Origin: an uncultured Halomonas sp.
Lineage (GTDB): Bacteria; Pseudomonadota; Gammaproteobacteria; Pseudomonadales; Halomonadaceae
Assembly: GCF_947500835.1 (NCBI RefSeq)
Contig: NZ_CANMTQ010000011.1
Coordinates: 1 to 64,000 of the forward strand
Length of the DNA: 64,000 nucleotides
Reading direction: 5' to 3'
The notes below the pieces were generated by a model that was not told the DNA's origin, ran no database searches, and saw only the letters and a program-made list of their open reading frames with translations. Below are positions 54,662 to 63,195 of the stretch, piece by piece. Every line of letters begins with the position of its first letter. Position 1 is the stretch's first letter. The position numbers and the translations under genes were made by a program.

Positions 54662-54688
54662 TTCAGTCACGCCTGAGTCTGCCGATAT
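54662..54688 (+). promoter_or_regulatory. Candidate sigma28 (FliA) promoter of the MCP gene
   Basis: GCCGATAT (54681-54688) matches the sigma28 -10 consensus GCCGATAA at 7 of 8 positions. The -35 at the correct 11-base spacing (TTCAGTCA) matches only 4 of 8. It lies 60 bases before the MCP start, and chemoreceptor genes often use this sigma factor. Confidence 0.4.
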
Positions 54689-54747
54689 GAAAATTATGTG
54701 AACAATAAACTCTTATATCATCCCCAACCTGACGGCGCTGAACAGCA

Positions 54748-56448
54748 ATGAAAATAGCAAAACACCTGAACAAGATAAGCGTGAAATACGCCATCGCCTT
54801 CATTGGCGTGGCACTCTCCCTGATGGCAGCAGTGACGGTCATCCTCTTCCTGGTCGGCACCGTCAAGGAGCGCATGACGGAATTCAGCGGTACTTTCAAT
54901 AACGCGACCTCGGACATCCTCAATGCAGACCGCGACCTGTATCAGGCCCATGTCGCCACTCTGGAATACTTGAGTGAAGAGCCGGGCACGGAAAAAGCCC
55001 AGGCACAGCTCGATGATTACCGGGACAATGCCGATCAAGCCTATGAGCGCATGTTGAGTTTTGCCAGCATGCTCGCAGGGTATCCTGATATCGTTGCCGA
55101 GTTGAGCGCTTTCGAACCCCTTTACAAGAACTGGATCCAGCAGAGCGAGCTGGTGTTCTCCCTGCACGATGGCGGCCAGCTAGACGAAGCGGAAGCGCAG
55201 CTCGAGGGTCCGACGAGTAAGGCATTCAATGCGCTTCGAGACGTCTACGACGCCGGCGGTGAGGCAGCGACGGCGAAGGTCGACGAGCTCGAAGCCGCTA
55301 CGCTTGCGAAGATCAAGACGCAGGAATACTCCGTCATCATCTTCACGCTATTGGTCTTCGTCATTGCCGTGGCCATCGCACTTGGTGGCCCGCTGATGAT
55401 GTCCCGCGCAATTCGCCAGATCACTCACCGTATCAAGGAGATTGCCGAAGGCGATGGCGACCTGACCGCTCGCATCAACTCCAAGCGCAAGGACGAGATC
55501 GGTGAGTTGGCAAGTCAATTCAATGCCTTCGTCAAGCGTATCGACCAGACCCTGCAATCCGTGCGTGCCAGCACCCACGGCGTGCATCATGCCGCGGACG
55601 AGATTGCCAAGAGCAGTCAGGATCTCTCTTCGCGTAGCGAACAGGCGGCGTCCAATCTTCAAGAAACCTCCGCTTCCATGGAGGAGATCACTTCCACAGT
55701 GAACAACACCGCGGAATCGGCCCAACAAGCCAATCAGCTGGTCCAATCGACGGCGGATGTGGCGCGCCAGGGCCGGGAAGCCATGGAGCGAGTCGAAAAG
55801 ACCATGGATGAGATCAGCGCCTCTGCGGCCCAGATCAACGACATCATCACCCTGATCGACGGCATAGCGTTTCAGACCAACATTCTAGCGCTCAATGCCT
55901 CCGTCGAGGCAGCCCGGGCCGGTGAACATGGTCGCGGTTTTGCCGTGGTGGCGCAGGAAGTGCGTACCCTCGCCAGCCGCTCCGGCGATGCTTCAAAAAA
56001 CATTCGGGAGTTGATTGACACCTCGGTGACGCGTACCGAATCCGGCGCTGCGCTGGTCAAGAGCACCGGAAAGACCATGCAGGAAATCGTGGAAAGCATC
56101 CGCCGAGTTACCGATGTCATCGGTGAGATCAGTGCGGGAACCAAAGAGCAGAGTCTGGGTATCGGTCAGGTCAATACTGCCGTTGGCGAGCTCGATGCCA
56201 TGACCCAGCAGAATGCCGCCATGGTCGAGCAGAGCAATGCTGCCGCAAGTGAGATGCGTGAACAGGCTGAACGGCTCAACAGCTTGATCGCCTCGTTCCG
56301 CCTGGGCAACGATCTAAGCGTAAATTCAACCTCTTCGTTGAAAACACCCTCGATGAAGCAGCCTGCACCTGTGGTGAAGACTCACTCCGACAAGAAAGCA
56401 TTAACAAAACCCAGCACTGCGCAAGCCGAAGAGTGGGAAGAATTCTAA
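54748..56448 (+). CDS. Methyl-accepting chemotaxis protein with CheR-docking tail
   Basis: Transmembrane chemoreceptor of 566 residues. TM1 is at about 13-37 and TM2 at about 195-217. The helical periplasmic domain between them is a four-helix-bundle type. HAMP (about 215-270, [20 protein letters not shown]) precedes the signalling domain, whose hairpin tip is [20 protein letters not shown] followed by [20 protein letters not shown]. The protein ends EEWEEF, similar to the NWETF pentapeptide that binds CheR and CheB, after a flexible Ser/Pro/Lys linker. Ligand unknown. It stands alone, ends at a strong terminator, and has a possible sigma28 promoter. Confidence 0.93.
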   Translation: MKIAKHLNKISVKYAIAFIGVALSLMAAVTVILFLVGTVKERMTEFSGTFNNATSDILNADRDLYQAHVATLEYLSEEPGTEKAQAQLDDYRDNADQAYERMLSFASMLAGYPDIVAELSAFEPLYKNWIQQSELVFSLHDGGQLDEAEAQLEGPTSKAFNALRDVYDAGGEAATAKVDELEAATLAKIKTQEYSVIIFTLLVFVIAVAIALGGPLMMSRAIRQITHRIKEIAEGDGDLTARINSKRKDEIGELASQFNAFVKRIDQTLQSVRASTHGVHHAADEIAKSSQDLSSRSEQAASNLQETSASMEEITSTVNNTAESAQQANQLVQSTADVARQGREAMERVEKTMDEISASAAQINDIITLIDGIAFQTNILALNASVEAARAGEHGRGFAVVAQEVRTLASRSGDASKNIRELIDTSVTRTESGAALVKSTGKTMQEIVESIRRVTDVIGEISAGTKEQSLGIGQVNTAVGELDAMTQQNAAMVEQSNAAASEMREQAERLNSLIASFRLGNDLSVNSTSSLKTPSMKQPAPVVKTHSDKKALTKPSTAQAEEWEEF

Positions 56449-56471
56449 ACGAATAACTCAATCGAGGTAAT

Positions 56472-56509
56472 CGATAACGGCCCGATATAGATCGGGCCGT
56501 TATCGTTTT
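56472..56509 (+). terminator. Strong Rho-independent terminator after the MCP gene
   Basis: A 15-bp stem (56472-56486 with 56491-56505, CGATAACGGCCCGAT and its complement) has a four-base loop and is followed by TTTTAATA. It may serve both the MCP and the convergent msrB gene. Confidence 0.93.
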
Positions 56510-56535
56510 AATACCGTAAAGATGGGGTATGAAGA

Positions 56536-57033
56536 TCAAGCGGGAACGAACTTCAGCGCAACGCCGTTGTTGCACCAGCGAAGCCCTGTGGGTTTTGGGC
56601 CATCCTCGAACACGTGGCCCTGATGGCCACCGCAGCGAGCGCAGTGATACTCGGTACGCGGAAACAGCATGACGAAATCCAGCTCCGTCGCCAGATTGCC
56701 TTCGATATGAGTGTAAAAGCTTGGCCAGCCAGTACCGGATTCGTATTTTGCCTCGCTTGAAAACAACGGCAGATCACAACCGGCGCAGTGATACTTTCCC
56801 GGGCGTTTCTCGTCGTTGAGTGGACTGCTGCCCGCCCGCTCGGTACCCGCCTCTCGAAGAATATAGAACTGCTCTTTAGTAAGCCGTTGGCGCCACTGCT
56901 CGTCACTCAACTCCAATGGTTCGATGTCGGCTGCCGGCTTCAGGTCCAGCTTGGGACGTGCCCTGGCGATGCTTGGCAGCAATCCCGCCAAACCACTGGC
57001 ACCCAACAACCCAAGAAAGTGTCGTCGCTGCAT
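56536..57033 (-). CDS. msrB: Peptide methionine-(R)-sulfoxide reductase, exported
   Basis: Repairs methionine-R-sulfoxide. The ATG at 57033 has AAGGAG 7 bases upstream; the product is 165 residues. The N-terminus MQRRHFLGLLGASGLAGLLP is a twin-arginine-like signal, so the enzyme is probably exported, unlike cytoplasmic MsrB. The domain has the two zinc CxxC pairs (HCAGCDLP and HCARCGGHQ), GTGWPSFY and the catalytic cysteine in LRWCNNGVALKF. It would protect periplasmic proteins. Single gene. Confidence 0.9.
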   Translation of the reverse strand: MQRRHFLGLLGASGLAGLLPSIARARPKLDLKPAADIEPLELSDEQWRQRLTKEQFYILREAGTERAGSSPLNDEKRPGKYHCAGCDLPLFSSEAKYESGTGWPSFYTHIEGNLATELDFVMLFPRTEYHCARCGGHQGHVFEDGPKPTGLRWCNNGVALKFVPA

Positions 57034-57129
57034 ATCGTTACTCCTTGATCTCTTCAATCACCTGCGTCGGCGGTGTTTTTTATGAGTGCTAGTCACGAAA
57101 AAATGGCGATGCATAAATCATGCATAAAT

Positions 57130-57156
57130 AAAGGGGAGCCATGATGGCCCCCCTTT
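57130..57156 (-). terminator. Terminator of pckA
   Basis: AAAGGGG (57130-57136) pairs with CCCCTTT (57150-57156), with an inner GCC/GGC pairing and one A-C mismatch. On the minus strand it is followed by ATTTATG. It lies 28 bases beyond the pckA stop. Confidence 0.7.
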
Positions 57157-57183
57157 GGATACGATCTCGAGTAAAAGGTTCGA

Positions 57184-58770
57184 TTAGTCGAGCGCAGGTC
57201 CAGCGTTGACGATTGCTTCGTCGACGCCTTCGAATTTCTTGAAGTTGTCAACGAACTTGCCAACCAGCTGTTTCATCTGCTGCTGATAAGCATCGCTGTC
57301 TTGCCAGGTATCCCGTGGATCGAGAAGCGTCGAGTCTACGCCCGGCACTTCTGTTGGCACTTCCAGATTGAGCCCCTCGATATGCCGGGTTTGTGTATCC
57401 TTTAGCTCACCGGACTGTATGGCTGCGATAATGGCGCGAGTGGTGGGAATACTGAAACGACTGCCGCCCTGACCGTAACTGCCACCAGTCCAACCGGTAT
57501 TGACCAGATAAACCCGAGAGCCGAAGTTTTCGATACGCTTGATCAAAAGATCCGCGTATTCCCGCGCTGGCCGCGGAAAGAACGGCGCCCCGAAACAGGT
57601 CGAGAACGTTGCCTCGAGGCCTGCGGAGGAACCCATCTCGGTAGAACCAACCTTGGCGGTGTAACCGGAGAGAAAGTGATAGGCGGCGGCTTCCTTGGAC
57701 AGCAGTGACACCGGGGGCAATACACCGCTCATGTCACAGGTCAGAAAAACGATGGCATTGGGTTCACCGGCGCGGTTCTCCTCGATGCGCTTTTCGATAT
57801 GCTCGCGAGGATAGGCAGCGCGACTGTTCTGGGTCAGGCTATCGTCGCCATAATCCGCATGGCGCTGTTCGTCGAGCACCACGTTTTCAAGCACCGTGCC
57901 AAACTTGATCGCATCCCAGATGACCGGCTCATTCTTCTGAGAAAGATCGATGCACTTGGCATAGCAGCCGCCTTCAATGTTGAAAACCGTTCCTTCGCCC
58001 CAGCCATGTTCGTCATCACCAATCAGATAGCGCGCCGGATCTGCGGAGAGTGTCGTCTTGCCAGTACCCGACAGGCCGAAGAACAAGGTGGTCTCCCCAT
58101 CCTCGCCCACATTGGCGCTGCAATGCATCGGCAGCACGTCCTTTTCCGGCAGCAAGAAATTCTGCACCGAGAACATGGCTTTCTTCATTTCACCGGCGTA
58201 GCGCATGCCCGCAATCAATACGCGGCGCCGGGCAAAATTGAGAATGACCGTTCCTTCCGAATTGGTGCCATCACGTTTTGGGTCACAAACAAAATGAGGG
58301 GCATTGAGTATGCTCCACTCACTCTTGCCTTTTGGATTGAAGCTTTCAGGACGCACGAACATGATGCGGCCAAACAGGTTGTGCCAGGCAGTTTCGGTAG
58401 TGACGCGAAGGGGTAGGTAATACTCGGGGTCGGCGCCGACATGCAGTTCGGATTCGAAACTCTCGCTTTTCGCGAGATAGTCCTCGACTCGCTCCCACAA
58501 GATATCGAACTGCTCGGCGTCGAAGGGGCGATTGACGCTCCCCCACTCGATCAGTTCGGTGGTGGAAGGTTCATCGACGATGAAACGATCCGTCGGCGAG
58601 CGGCCTGTGCGGGCGCCGGTCTTTACCACCAGGGCACCGTTATCCGACAAATGCCCTTCTTGACGCATCACAGCACGCTCAATGAGTTCTGCGGCGCTCA
58701 AGTTGAGATGATTCCCTGTGGCGCGGTTCTCAGCTGTTATCTGACGATCTGCTTGGGTAGTGGTCATCAT
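57184..58770 (-). CDS. pckA: Phosphoenolpyruvate carboxykinase (ATP)
   Basis: Converts oxaloacetate and ATP to PEP, the first committed step of gluconeogenesis. The 528-residue product has the kinase-1a loop [20 protein letters not shown] (about residues 233-252), the metal-binding [20 protein letters not shown], and the [12 protein letters not shown] and [20 protein letters not shown] regions. It starts with two Met codons; either could be used. It lies downstream of hslR and hslO on the same strand, as in E. coli, with a 235-base gap that may carry its own promoter. Confidence 0.97.
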   Translation of the reverse strand: MMTTTQADRQITAENRATGNHLNLSAAELIERAVMRQEGHLSDNGALVVKTGARTGRSPTDRFIVDEPSTTELIEWGSVNRPFDAEQFDILWERVEDYLAKSESFESELHVGADPEYYLPLRVTTETAWHNLFGRIMFVRPESFNPKGKSEWSILNAPHFVCDPKRDGTNSEGTVILNFARRRVLIAGMRYAGEMKKAMFSVQNFLLPEKDVLPMHCSANVGEDGETTLFFGLSGTGKTTLSADPARYLIGDDEHGWGEGTVFNIEGGCYAKCIDLSQKNEPVIWDAIKFGTVLENVVLDEQRHADYGDDSLTQNSRAAYPREHIEKRIEENRAGEPNAIVFLTCDMSGVLPPVSLLSKEAAAYHFLSGYTAKVGSTEMGSSAGLEATFSTCFGAPFFPRPAREYADLLIKRIENFGSRVYLVNTGWTGGSYGQGGSRFSIPTTRAIIAAIQSGELKDTQTRHIEGLNLEVPTEVPGVDSTLLDPRDTWQDSDAYQQQMKQLVGKFVDNFKKFEGVDEAIVNAGPALD

Positions 58771-59005
58771 GGGTCTTTGGCCTTCAGGCCGCTCCTCTCG
58801 TTAGCCAAAGGCGCAGATGGTTTTTTTTCAACATCAACCGCGCCGTCAACGGACGGATCACCGTCCCTGCGTGAATGCACTTTCCGAGCGCATCGCGTCA
58901 AAGGGCGACATTATTGCAAAAAGGCTGCCCTCGGCAAACGATGCTTTATCTCCCCCTTTAACGATGAGAATACTCAGTGCACATAATAAAGGGGCAATTG
59001 AGGAG

Positions 59006-59881
59006 TCAATGCACTGTTGGAGGCTCCGCGTCGGGAGAATCGATCAATGCCTCGATTTGGGCGGCACTGAAATGGTAATGGGTATGGCAGAAATGGCACT
59101 GGGTGTCGATGGCCTGCTGCTCTGCAAGGATGCTGCGCAGCTCAGTTGCTCCCAGGCTAAGCAGCGCATTGGCAATGCGCTCTCGAGAACAGCTACAGCC
59201 AAAGTACAGGCTCTTGGGATCGAATACCCGAGTGGTTTCTTCATGATAGAGCCGATAAAGAAGCTCTCGCTGTTCAAGGTTAAGCAACTCTTCGCTGGAT
59301 ACCGTATTTGCCAGCGTTACCACCCGATCCCAAGCATCTTCGTCTTGATGATAGTCGCCCCCTGGCAGTTGCTGAAGCAGCAGACCGGCTGCACGATGGC
59401 CGTTGGCGTTCAGCCAGAGCCGGGTAGCCAGCTGCTCGGAACGCTCGAAGTAGTTCTCGAGGCATCCGGCCAGACTATTGGCCTCGAGTTCGACGATACC
59501 TTGATAGCGATTGCCCTCTTTAGGATCGAGGGTAATGATCAGGCGGCCGCCGCCTACCAACTCTTGAAAGGATGCATCCTCGGCTGGCAATGCCACCTCT
59601 TCTTCAAGGCGCGCGATGGCGCGCAGCTCGCCATCGGGATTGGATTCCGCCATCAACAGACTAAGGACGCCATTGCCACGCACTTCAAGACTCAGGGTAC
59701 CGTCGAGCTTGATGGTTTCGGTCAACAAGGCTGCTGCGGCCAGTAGCTCGCCAAGTTGGCGCTGAACCGCTGTCGGATATGCCTGCTTGTCGAGCACTTC
59801 GGCATAGGCAGTTTCAAGCGTGACGATCTCGCCACGCACATTGGTCTCATCAAAGATAAAACGCTGAATCTGATCGTTCAT
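59006..59881 (-). CDS. hslO: Redox-regulated chaperone Hsp33
   Basis: Holdase chaperone activated when zinc is lost on oxidation. The 291-residue product starts [20 protein letters not shown]. The four redox cysteines are in [18 protein letters not shown] (CxC) and [13 protein letters not shown] (CxxC). Middle-domain landmarks include LLQQLPGG. I used the ATG at 59881; a TTG just before it is less likely. It follows hslR by 50 bases and precedes pckA, the same order as in E. coli. Confidence 0.95.
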   Translation of the reverse strand: MNDQIQRFIFDETNVRGEIVTLETAYAEVLDKQAYPTAVQRQLGELLAAAALLTETIKLDGTLSLEVRGNGVLSLLMAESNPDGELRAIARLEEEVALPAEDASFQELVGGGRLIITLDPKEGNRYQGIVELEANSLAGCLENYFERSEQLATRLWLNANGHRAAGLLLQQLPGGDYHQDEDAWDRVVTLANTVSSEELLNLEQRELLYRLYHEETTRVFDPKSLYFGCSCSRERIANALLSLGATELRSILAEQQAIDTQCHFCHTHYHFSAAQIEALIDSPDAEPPTVH

Positions 59882-59931
59882 CAAAAGCTCTCAAAGGCTC
59901 AGGGAATATAAAGATAGTAAACAAGTAGCCT

Positions 59932-60321
59932 TTACTCGTCCGGACGCTGGCGCTGAAAACGCTGTATGTTACGACGCTGCTTCTTGTCAGGGCGACCGCG
60001 AGGAGCCATTACGCTACGATTGGCCAGACGGCGATTTTCAGCTTCACGCTGGCGCTGCTCATGACTCTTGGGCGTTTCCTGATAAAGCTCCCGCGCCTCC
60101 GGTGCGCCACGGCGCTGATCGCTTACTGACAACACCTCGACTTCCCAGGTGTCCCAGCCTTGGGGAACCTTGATCAAAGCGCCCACCTCGACACTCTTGC
60201 TCGTCTTGACCCGGCTACCGTTGTATTCGACCTTGCCACCCTCAATCGCTTTCTTGGCCAGGGCTCGGGTCTTGAAAAAACGGGCAGCCCATAGCCACTT
60301 GTCAATGCGTACGTGCTCCAT
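59932..60321 (-). CDS. hslR: Heat-shock protein Hsp15, S4-domain ribosome rescue factor
   Basis: Binds stalled 50S subunits carrying nascent chains. The 129-residue product starts MEHVRIDKWLWAARFFKTRA, with an S4 RNA-binding domain to about residue 70 (KKAIEGGKVEYNGSRVKTSK), then a long basic tail rich in Arg and Gln. I chose the ATG at 60321 because the conserved S4 start follows at once. It is divergent from nudE across 109 bases and leads the hslR-hslO pair. Confidence 0.93.
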   Translation of the reverse strand: MEHVRIDKWLWAARFFKTRALAKKAIEGGKVEYNGSRVKTSKSVEVGALIKVPQGWDTWEVEVLSVSDQRRGAPEARELYQETPKSHEQRQREAENRRLANRSVMAPRGRPDKKQRRNIQRFQRQRPDE

Positions 60322-60430
60322 ATCGCTCCATACAACCCTGCGCTGGCAGGCAACCAATCATTGGCCAGACACTACCAGGCAATGGTAAAAAGGAATTGGT
60401 TTTATCCTCATTGTACTGGATGCGCTTGCC

Positions 60431-61009
60431 ATGCCGCCAATGCTCCCACCCAAGCCTACCGTTCTCAATCGTGAAGAAGTCGCTCGCAGTCGACTTTTCA
60501 CCATCGAGCAACTCGACTTGCGCTTTTCAAACGGCGCCGAAAGACGTTTCGAACGACTGAAGGGCACCAGCCGCGGTGCAGTCATGATCGTGGCCATGCC
60601 GGATCCGGAACATGTGCTGCTGATTCATGAATACGCTGCCGGTTTTGATAACTATGCGCTGACCTTACCCAAGGGCCTGGTCGATCCCGGCGAAGATATC
60701 GTAACCGCCGCCAATCGAGAGCTGATGGAAGAATGCGGCATGGGTGCTCATACCATCGAACCCTTGATCGAACTTTCTTTGGCGCCTAATTACATGAATC
60801 ATCGCATGCATGTATTGCTGGCAAGCGATCTATATGAAAAGCGCCTACCTGGAGATGAGCCAGAACCCCTGGTGGTCGAAACTCATGCCATCGATGACCT
60901 TACAGCCTTACTGGCCCGGGAAGACTTTCATGAGGCACGCGCTATCGCAGCTCTGTTCATTGCACGAGAACGGATTAAAGCAACCCAAAGCGGGAGTCAG
61001 TGGTGGTAG
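60431..61009 (+). CDS. nudE: ADP compounds hydrolase NudE
   Basis: Nudix enzyme acting on ADP-ribose, NADH and diadenosine polyphosphates. The 192-residue product has PTVLNREEVARSRLFTIEQL, the Nudix box GLVDPGEDIVTAANRELMEE followed by CGMG (about residues 93-116), and LSLAPNYMNHRMHVLLASDL. The similarity to E. coli NudE and its divergent position to hslR-hslO-pckA support the name. The start could also be the Met three codons later. Confidence 0.93.
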   Translation: MPPMLPPKPTVLNREEVARSRLFTIEQLDLRFSNGAERRFERLKGTSRGAVMIVAMPDPEHVLLIHEYAAGFDNYALTLPKGLVDPGEDIVTAANRELMEECGMGAHTIEPLIELSLAPNYMNHRMHVLLASDLYEKRLPGDEPEPLVVETHAIDDLTALLAREDFHEARAIAALFIARERIKATQSGSQWW

Positions 61010-61050
61010 CAGCACAGGATTTCAGTGTAGAACGGTGCTTGGATAGGTCG

Positions 61051-61078
61051 TTTGCAAATTAACAAGGTCTCGTATAAT
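61051..61078 (+). promoter_or_regulatory. Promoter of the secreted repeat protein
   Basis: TATAAT at 61073-61078 is a perfect -10, with TTTGCA/TTGCAA 15-16 bases upstream as a short-spaced -35. It lies 41 bases before the gene start. Confidence 0.6.
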
Positions 61079-61118
61079 GTCAGTATAACTATTTAGTTTT
61101 CATACAAAGGAACGTGAA

Positions 61119-61454
61119 ATGAAAGGACTAACTTTATCAGCTACTCTTCTTGCTTCGTTGCTGGCAATTTCTACTGCCGCTGTTGCGCAGGAGTCTCAGG
61201 AAATAGAAAGAAAGGATTATTCCAACAGCGGCGTCGATTCAGCTCAGGATATCGATATGACGTCGGATCGCAAAACCGACATGCCGGTCAAGGATAGCGA
61301 CCTGGACCCCAACAGCGGCATCGATTCCGGGAAAGATGTCAATCCTACTTCCGGTAACGGCAGTGCAGGACAACCACAAGATCAGGATGGACTGGCTCCC
61401 AATAGCGGCATCGATTCAGGACATAATGTAAATCCCGGAAGCAATTCCAACTAA
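61119..61454 (+). CDS. Small secreted acidic repeat protein
   Basis: A 111-residue protein I do not recognise. A signal peptide (LTLSATLLASLLAISTAAVA, cleavage near residue 23) is followed by a disordered, Asp/Asn/Ser/Gly-rich mature region. There are three related units: NSGVDSAQDIDMTSD, NSGIDSGKDVNPTSGN and NSGIDSGHNVNPGSN. No cysteine and no hydrophobic core, so it is probably unfolded or ion-binding in the periplasm. AAGGAACG lies before the ATG, a good -10 is upstream, and a strong terminator follows, so the gene is well framed as a single transcript. Confidence 0.75.
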   Translation: MKGLTLSATLLASLLAISTAAVAQESQEIERKDYSNSGVDSAQDIDMTSDRKTDMPVKDSDLDPNSGIDSGKDVNPTSGNGSAGQPQDQDGLAPNSGIDSGHNVNPGSNSN

Positions 61455-61487
61455 TTCAGCAATACGCATCGGCATACAAATAAGACG

Positions 61488-61517
61488 ATAAGGCCTCGGT
61501 GATTACCGAGGCCTTAT
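61488..61517. terminator. Bidirectional Rho-independent terminator
   Basis: A 13-bp stem (61488-61500 with 61505-61517, core AAGGCCTCGGT) has a GATT loop. T-rich on both sides; serves the repeat-protein gene and the convergent oxidoreductase gene. Confidence 0.92.
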
Positions 61518-61559
61518 TATTTGATCTAAGTGCAGCTCGTTTCGTCCTTTGAAACAAGC

Positions 61560-62636
61560 TCAATATTTGCGTCGCAGCCCAGTGAGTTCTTTCAATTTCA
61601 CCCATCGCTCCTGGCGAGCGCTGTCCAGACCTGTCTCCAACAATTGCATTATCGCCAAGGCATCATCCACGGTAACAGGATTGTCTCCCTCTCCTGCCAG
61701 TGCGCTGCGTATCTTCATGTAATAGGCAAGATAATCACCCGGTAAAGTACCGCAATCGTGGGCCACCAAGGGCGCGTCCTCACTGGCGCTTTCACGAAGC
61801 ATCAATTGCCCATCGCGATTGTCCATGCCCCATTCAGGCGCTGGCGTTTGGCCCTGCTTGAGCCACGTCTCCTGAGGGTCCATTCCATGTTTGACATAGC
61901 TGCCTTGCGTGCCGTGCAGAATGAAGCGGGGTAAATCCGCCGCTACCAGAGTACTGGCGCTTAGCACGACTCGTAGACCCTCGTAATCCAGCAGTGCATG
62001 GAAATCATCATCAACCTGGGCACCTTCGCGACGCCTGGCCAAGTTCAGGAATATGGCCCGCGGCATGCCAAATGCTTCTCGCGCTTGATCAAGCAAGTGT
62101 GGACCCAGATCAAACCAAAGACCCGCTCCGGGTTTGGGTCGTTCCCGCCATTGATCATTCACTTCAGGACGAAATCGGTCGAAGTGAGATTCAAAATGCA
62201 CCAGGCGGCCCAAAGTGCGCGCCTCGAGCAGCGCACGCACCGTAAGATAATCACTATCCCAGCGCCGATTGTGAAATACCGATAGCAGTTTGCCCGCTTC
62301 TTCCGCATAACCTTTGAGTAAACGCGCTTCGCCCAAGGTCACGGTGAACGGCTTGTCCACGATGACATGCTTGCCCGCGGCTAGAGCCGCTTTTGCCAAG
62401 GGAAAATGGGTATCGTTAGGGGTGGGGATCACGATCAAATCGATATCTGAGCTCGCAAACAACGCCTGAGGTGTTGCCATCACCTCCATTTGAGGTAGAT
62501 CAGCGCGCACCTTGTCGGCATCGCTGCTTGATACTGCAACAACCTCTAGCCCCGGTGTAGCCGCAATCAACGGAGCATGAAAGGTCTTGCTGGCCATTCC
62601 ATAGCCCACTAGACCTACATTATAGGTTTCCTTCAT
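61560..62636 (-). CDS. Gfo/Idh/MocA-family oxidoreductase
   Basis: NAD(P)-dependent dehydrogenase of 358 residues. The Rossmann start is NVGLVGYGMASKTFHAPLIA, followed by IDLIVIPTPNDTHFPLAKAA and the conserved AGKHVIVDKPFTVTLGEARL (the E-K-P motif has Asp for Glu). The C-terminal alpha/beta domain has GLWFDLGPHLLDQAREAFGM with the active-site His. It resembles E. coli YdgJ. The substrate is probably a sugar or polyol derivative, but is unknown. It is a single gene ending at the shared terminator. Confidence 0.88.
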   Translation of the reverse strand: MKETYNVGLVGYGMASKTFHAPLIAATPGLEVVAVSSSDADKVRADLPQMEVMATPQALFASSDIDLIVIPTPNDTHFPLAKAALAAGKHVIVDKPFTVTLGEARLLKGYAEEAGKLLSVFHNRRWDSDYLTVRALLEARTLGRLVHFESHFDRFRPEVNDQWRERPKPGAGLWFDLGPHLLDQAREAFGMPRAIFLNLARRREGAQVDDDFHALLDYEGLRVVLSASTLVAADLPRFILHGTQGSYVKHGMDPQETWLKQGQTPAPEWGMDNRDGQLMLRESASEDAPLVAHDCGTLPGDYLAYYMKIRSALAGEGDNPVTVDDALAIMQLLETGLDSARQERWVKLKELTGLRRKY

Positions 62637-62808
62637 ATATTCTCCTTACCTGCCCTGCAAGCGTTCCTACCTACCGTTATGCCCGTTCGATCAATCCATA
62701 TCATCAAAAGGTCAAAAAACCATCATATCGACTTTGGTCTAAATCTGTCATACTCTATTCAGGTTGAATGAAAAGATATCATGTCATCAACATTGGAGGA
62801 GATAGCGT

Positions 62809-62919
62809 ATGTGTTGCTCCGAAGAAAGCCTTGAGCTGATGGAACTTTGGTTCGTCCTGGAGTGCGAACTGGAAGTACTGGAAGAAGATACCATTGAAAC
62901 ACTGCAGAAAGCCGCTTGA
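62809..62919 (+). CDS. 36-residue acidic protein
   Basis: A short ORF preceded by GGAGGAG at an 8-base spacing, an excellent ribosome site. The product begins MCCSEESLELMELWFVLECE and stays acidic and helical, with three Cys and many Leu/Glu; it ends in QKAA. A terminator-like hairpin follows 61 bases after the stop, so it has the frame of a real small gene. I know no family for it. It lies divergently upstream of the Gfo/Idh gene. Confidence 0.55.
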   Translation: MCCSEESLELMELWFVLECELEVLEEDTIETLQKAA

Positions 62920-62979
62920 CCGGCTAAATTCGATTCGCAGTGATTGATTGGGACCGTGACGAAAGATCGTCAGAATTAC

Positions 62980-63002
62980 AAGGCTCGCCTCGCGCGGGCC
63001 TT
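62980..63002 (+). terminator. Terminator-like hairpin after the 36-residue ORF
   Basis: AAGGCTCGC (62980-62988) pairs with GCGGGCCTT (62994-63002), with one G-T pair, over CTCGC; followed by TGCCTTTG. Moderate quality. Confidence 0.55.
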
Positions 63003-63195
63003 TGCCTTTGCGGTATCATTGCGGTACCACTATTTAGCATTGGTGCAGCCTGAACGACGCAAGATTCCGATAAAGATGGCTTAGGCGGTGGCGGGCCGGA
63101 TTGCCGACTCCAATGGCGCAATTAGTCTTAGTTGAATACTCTTGATGTGGACGCATAGAGCCCATCAAACATGGGTAACAGCTTACAAGCCGGCT

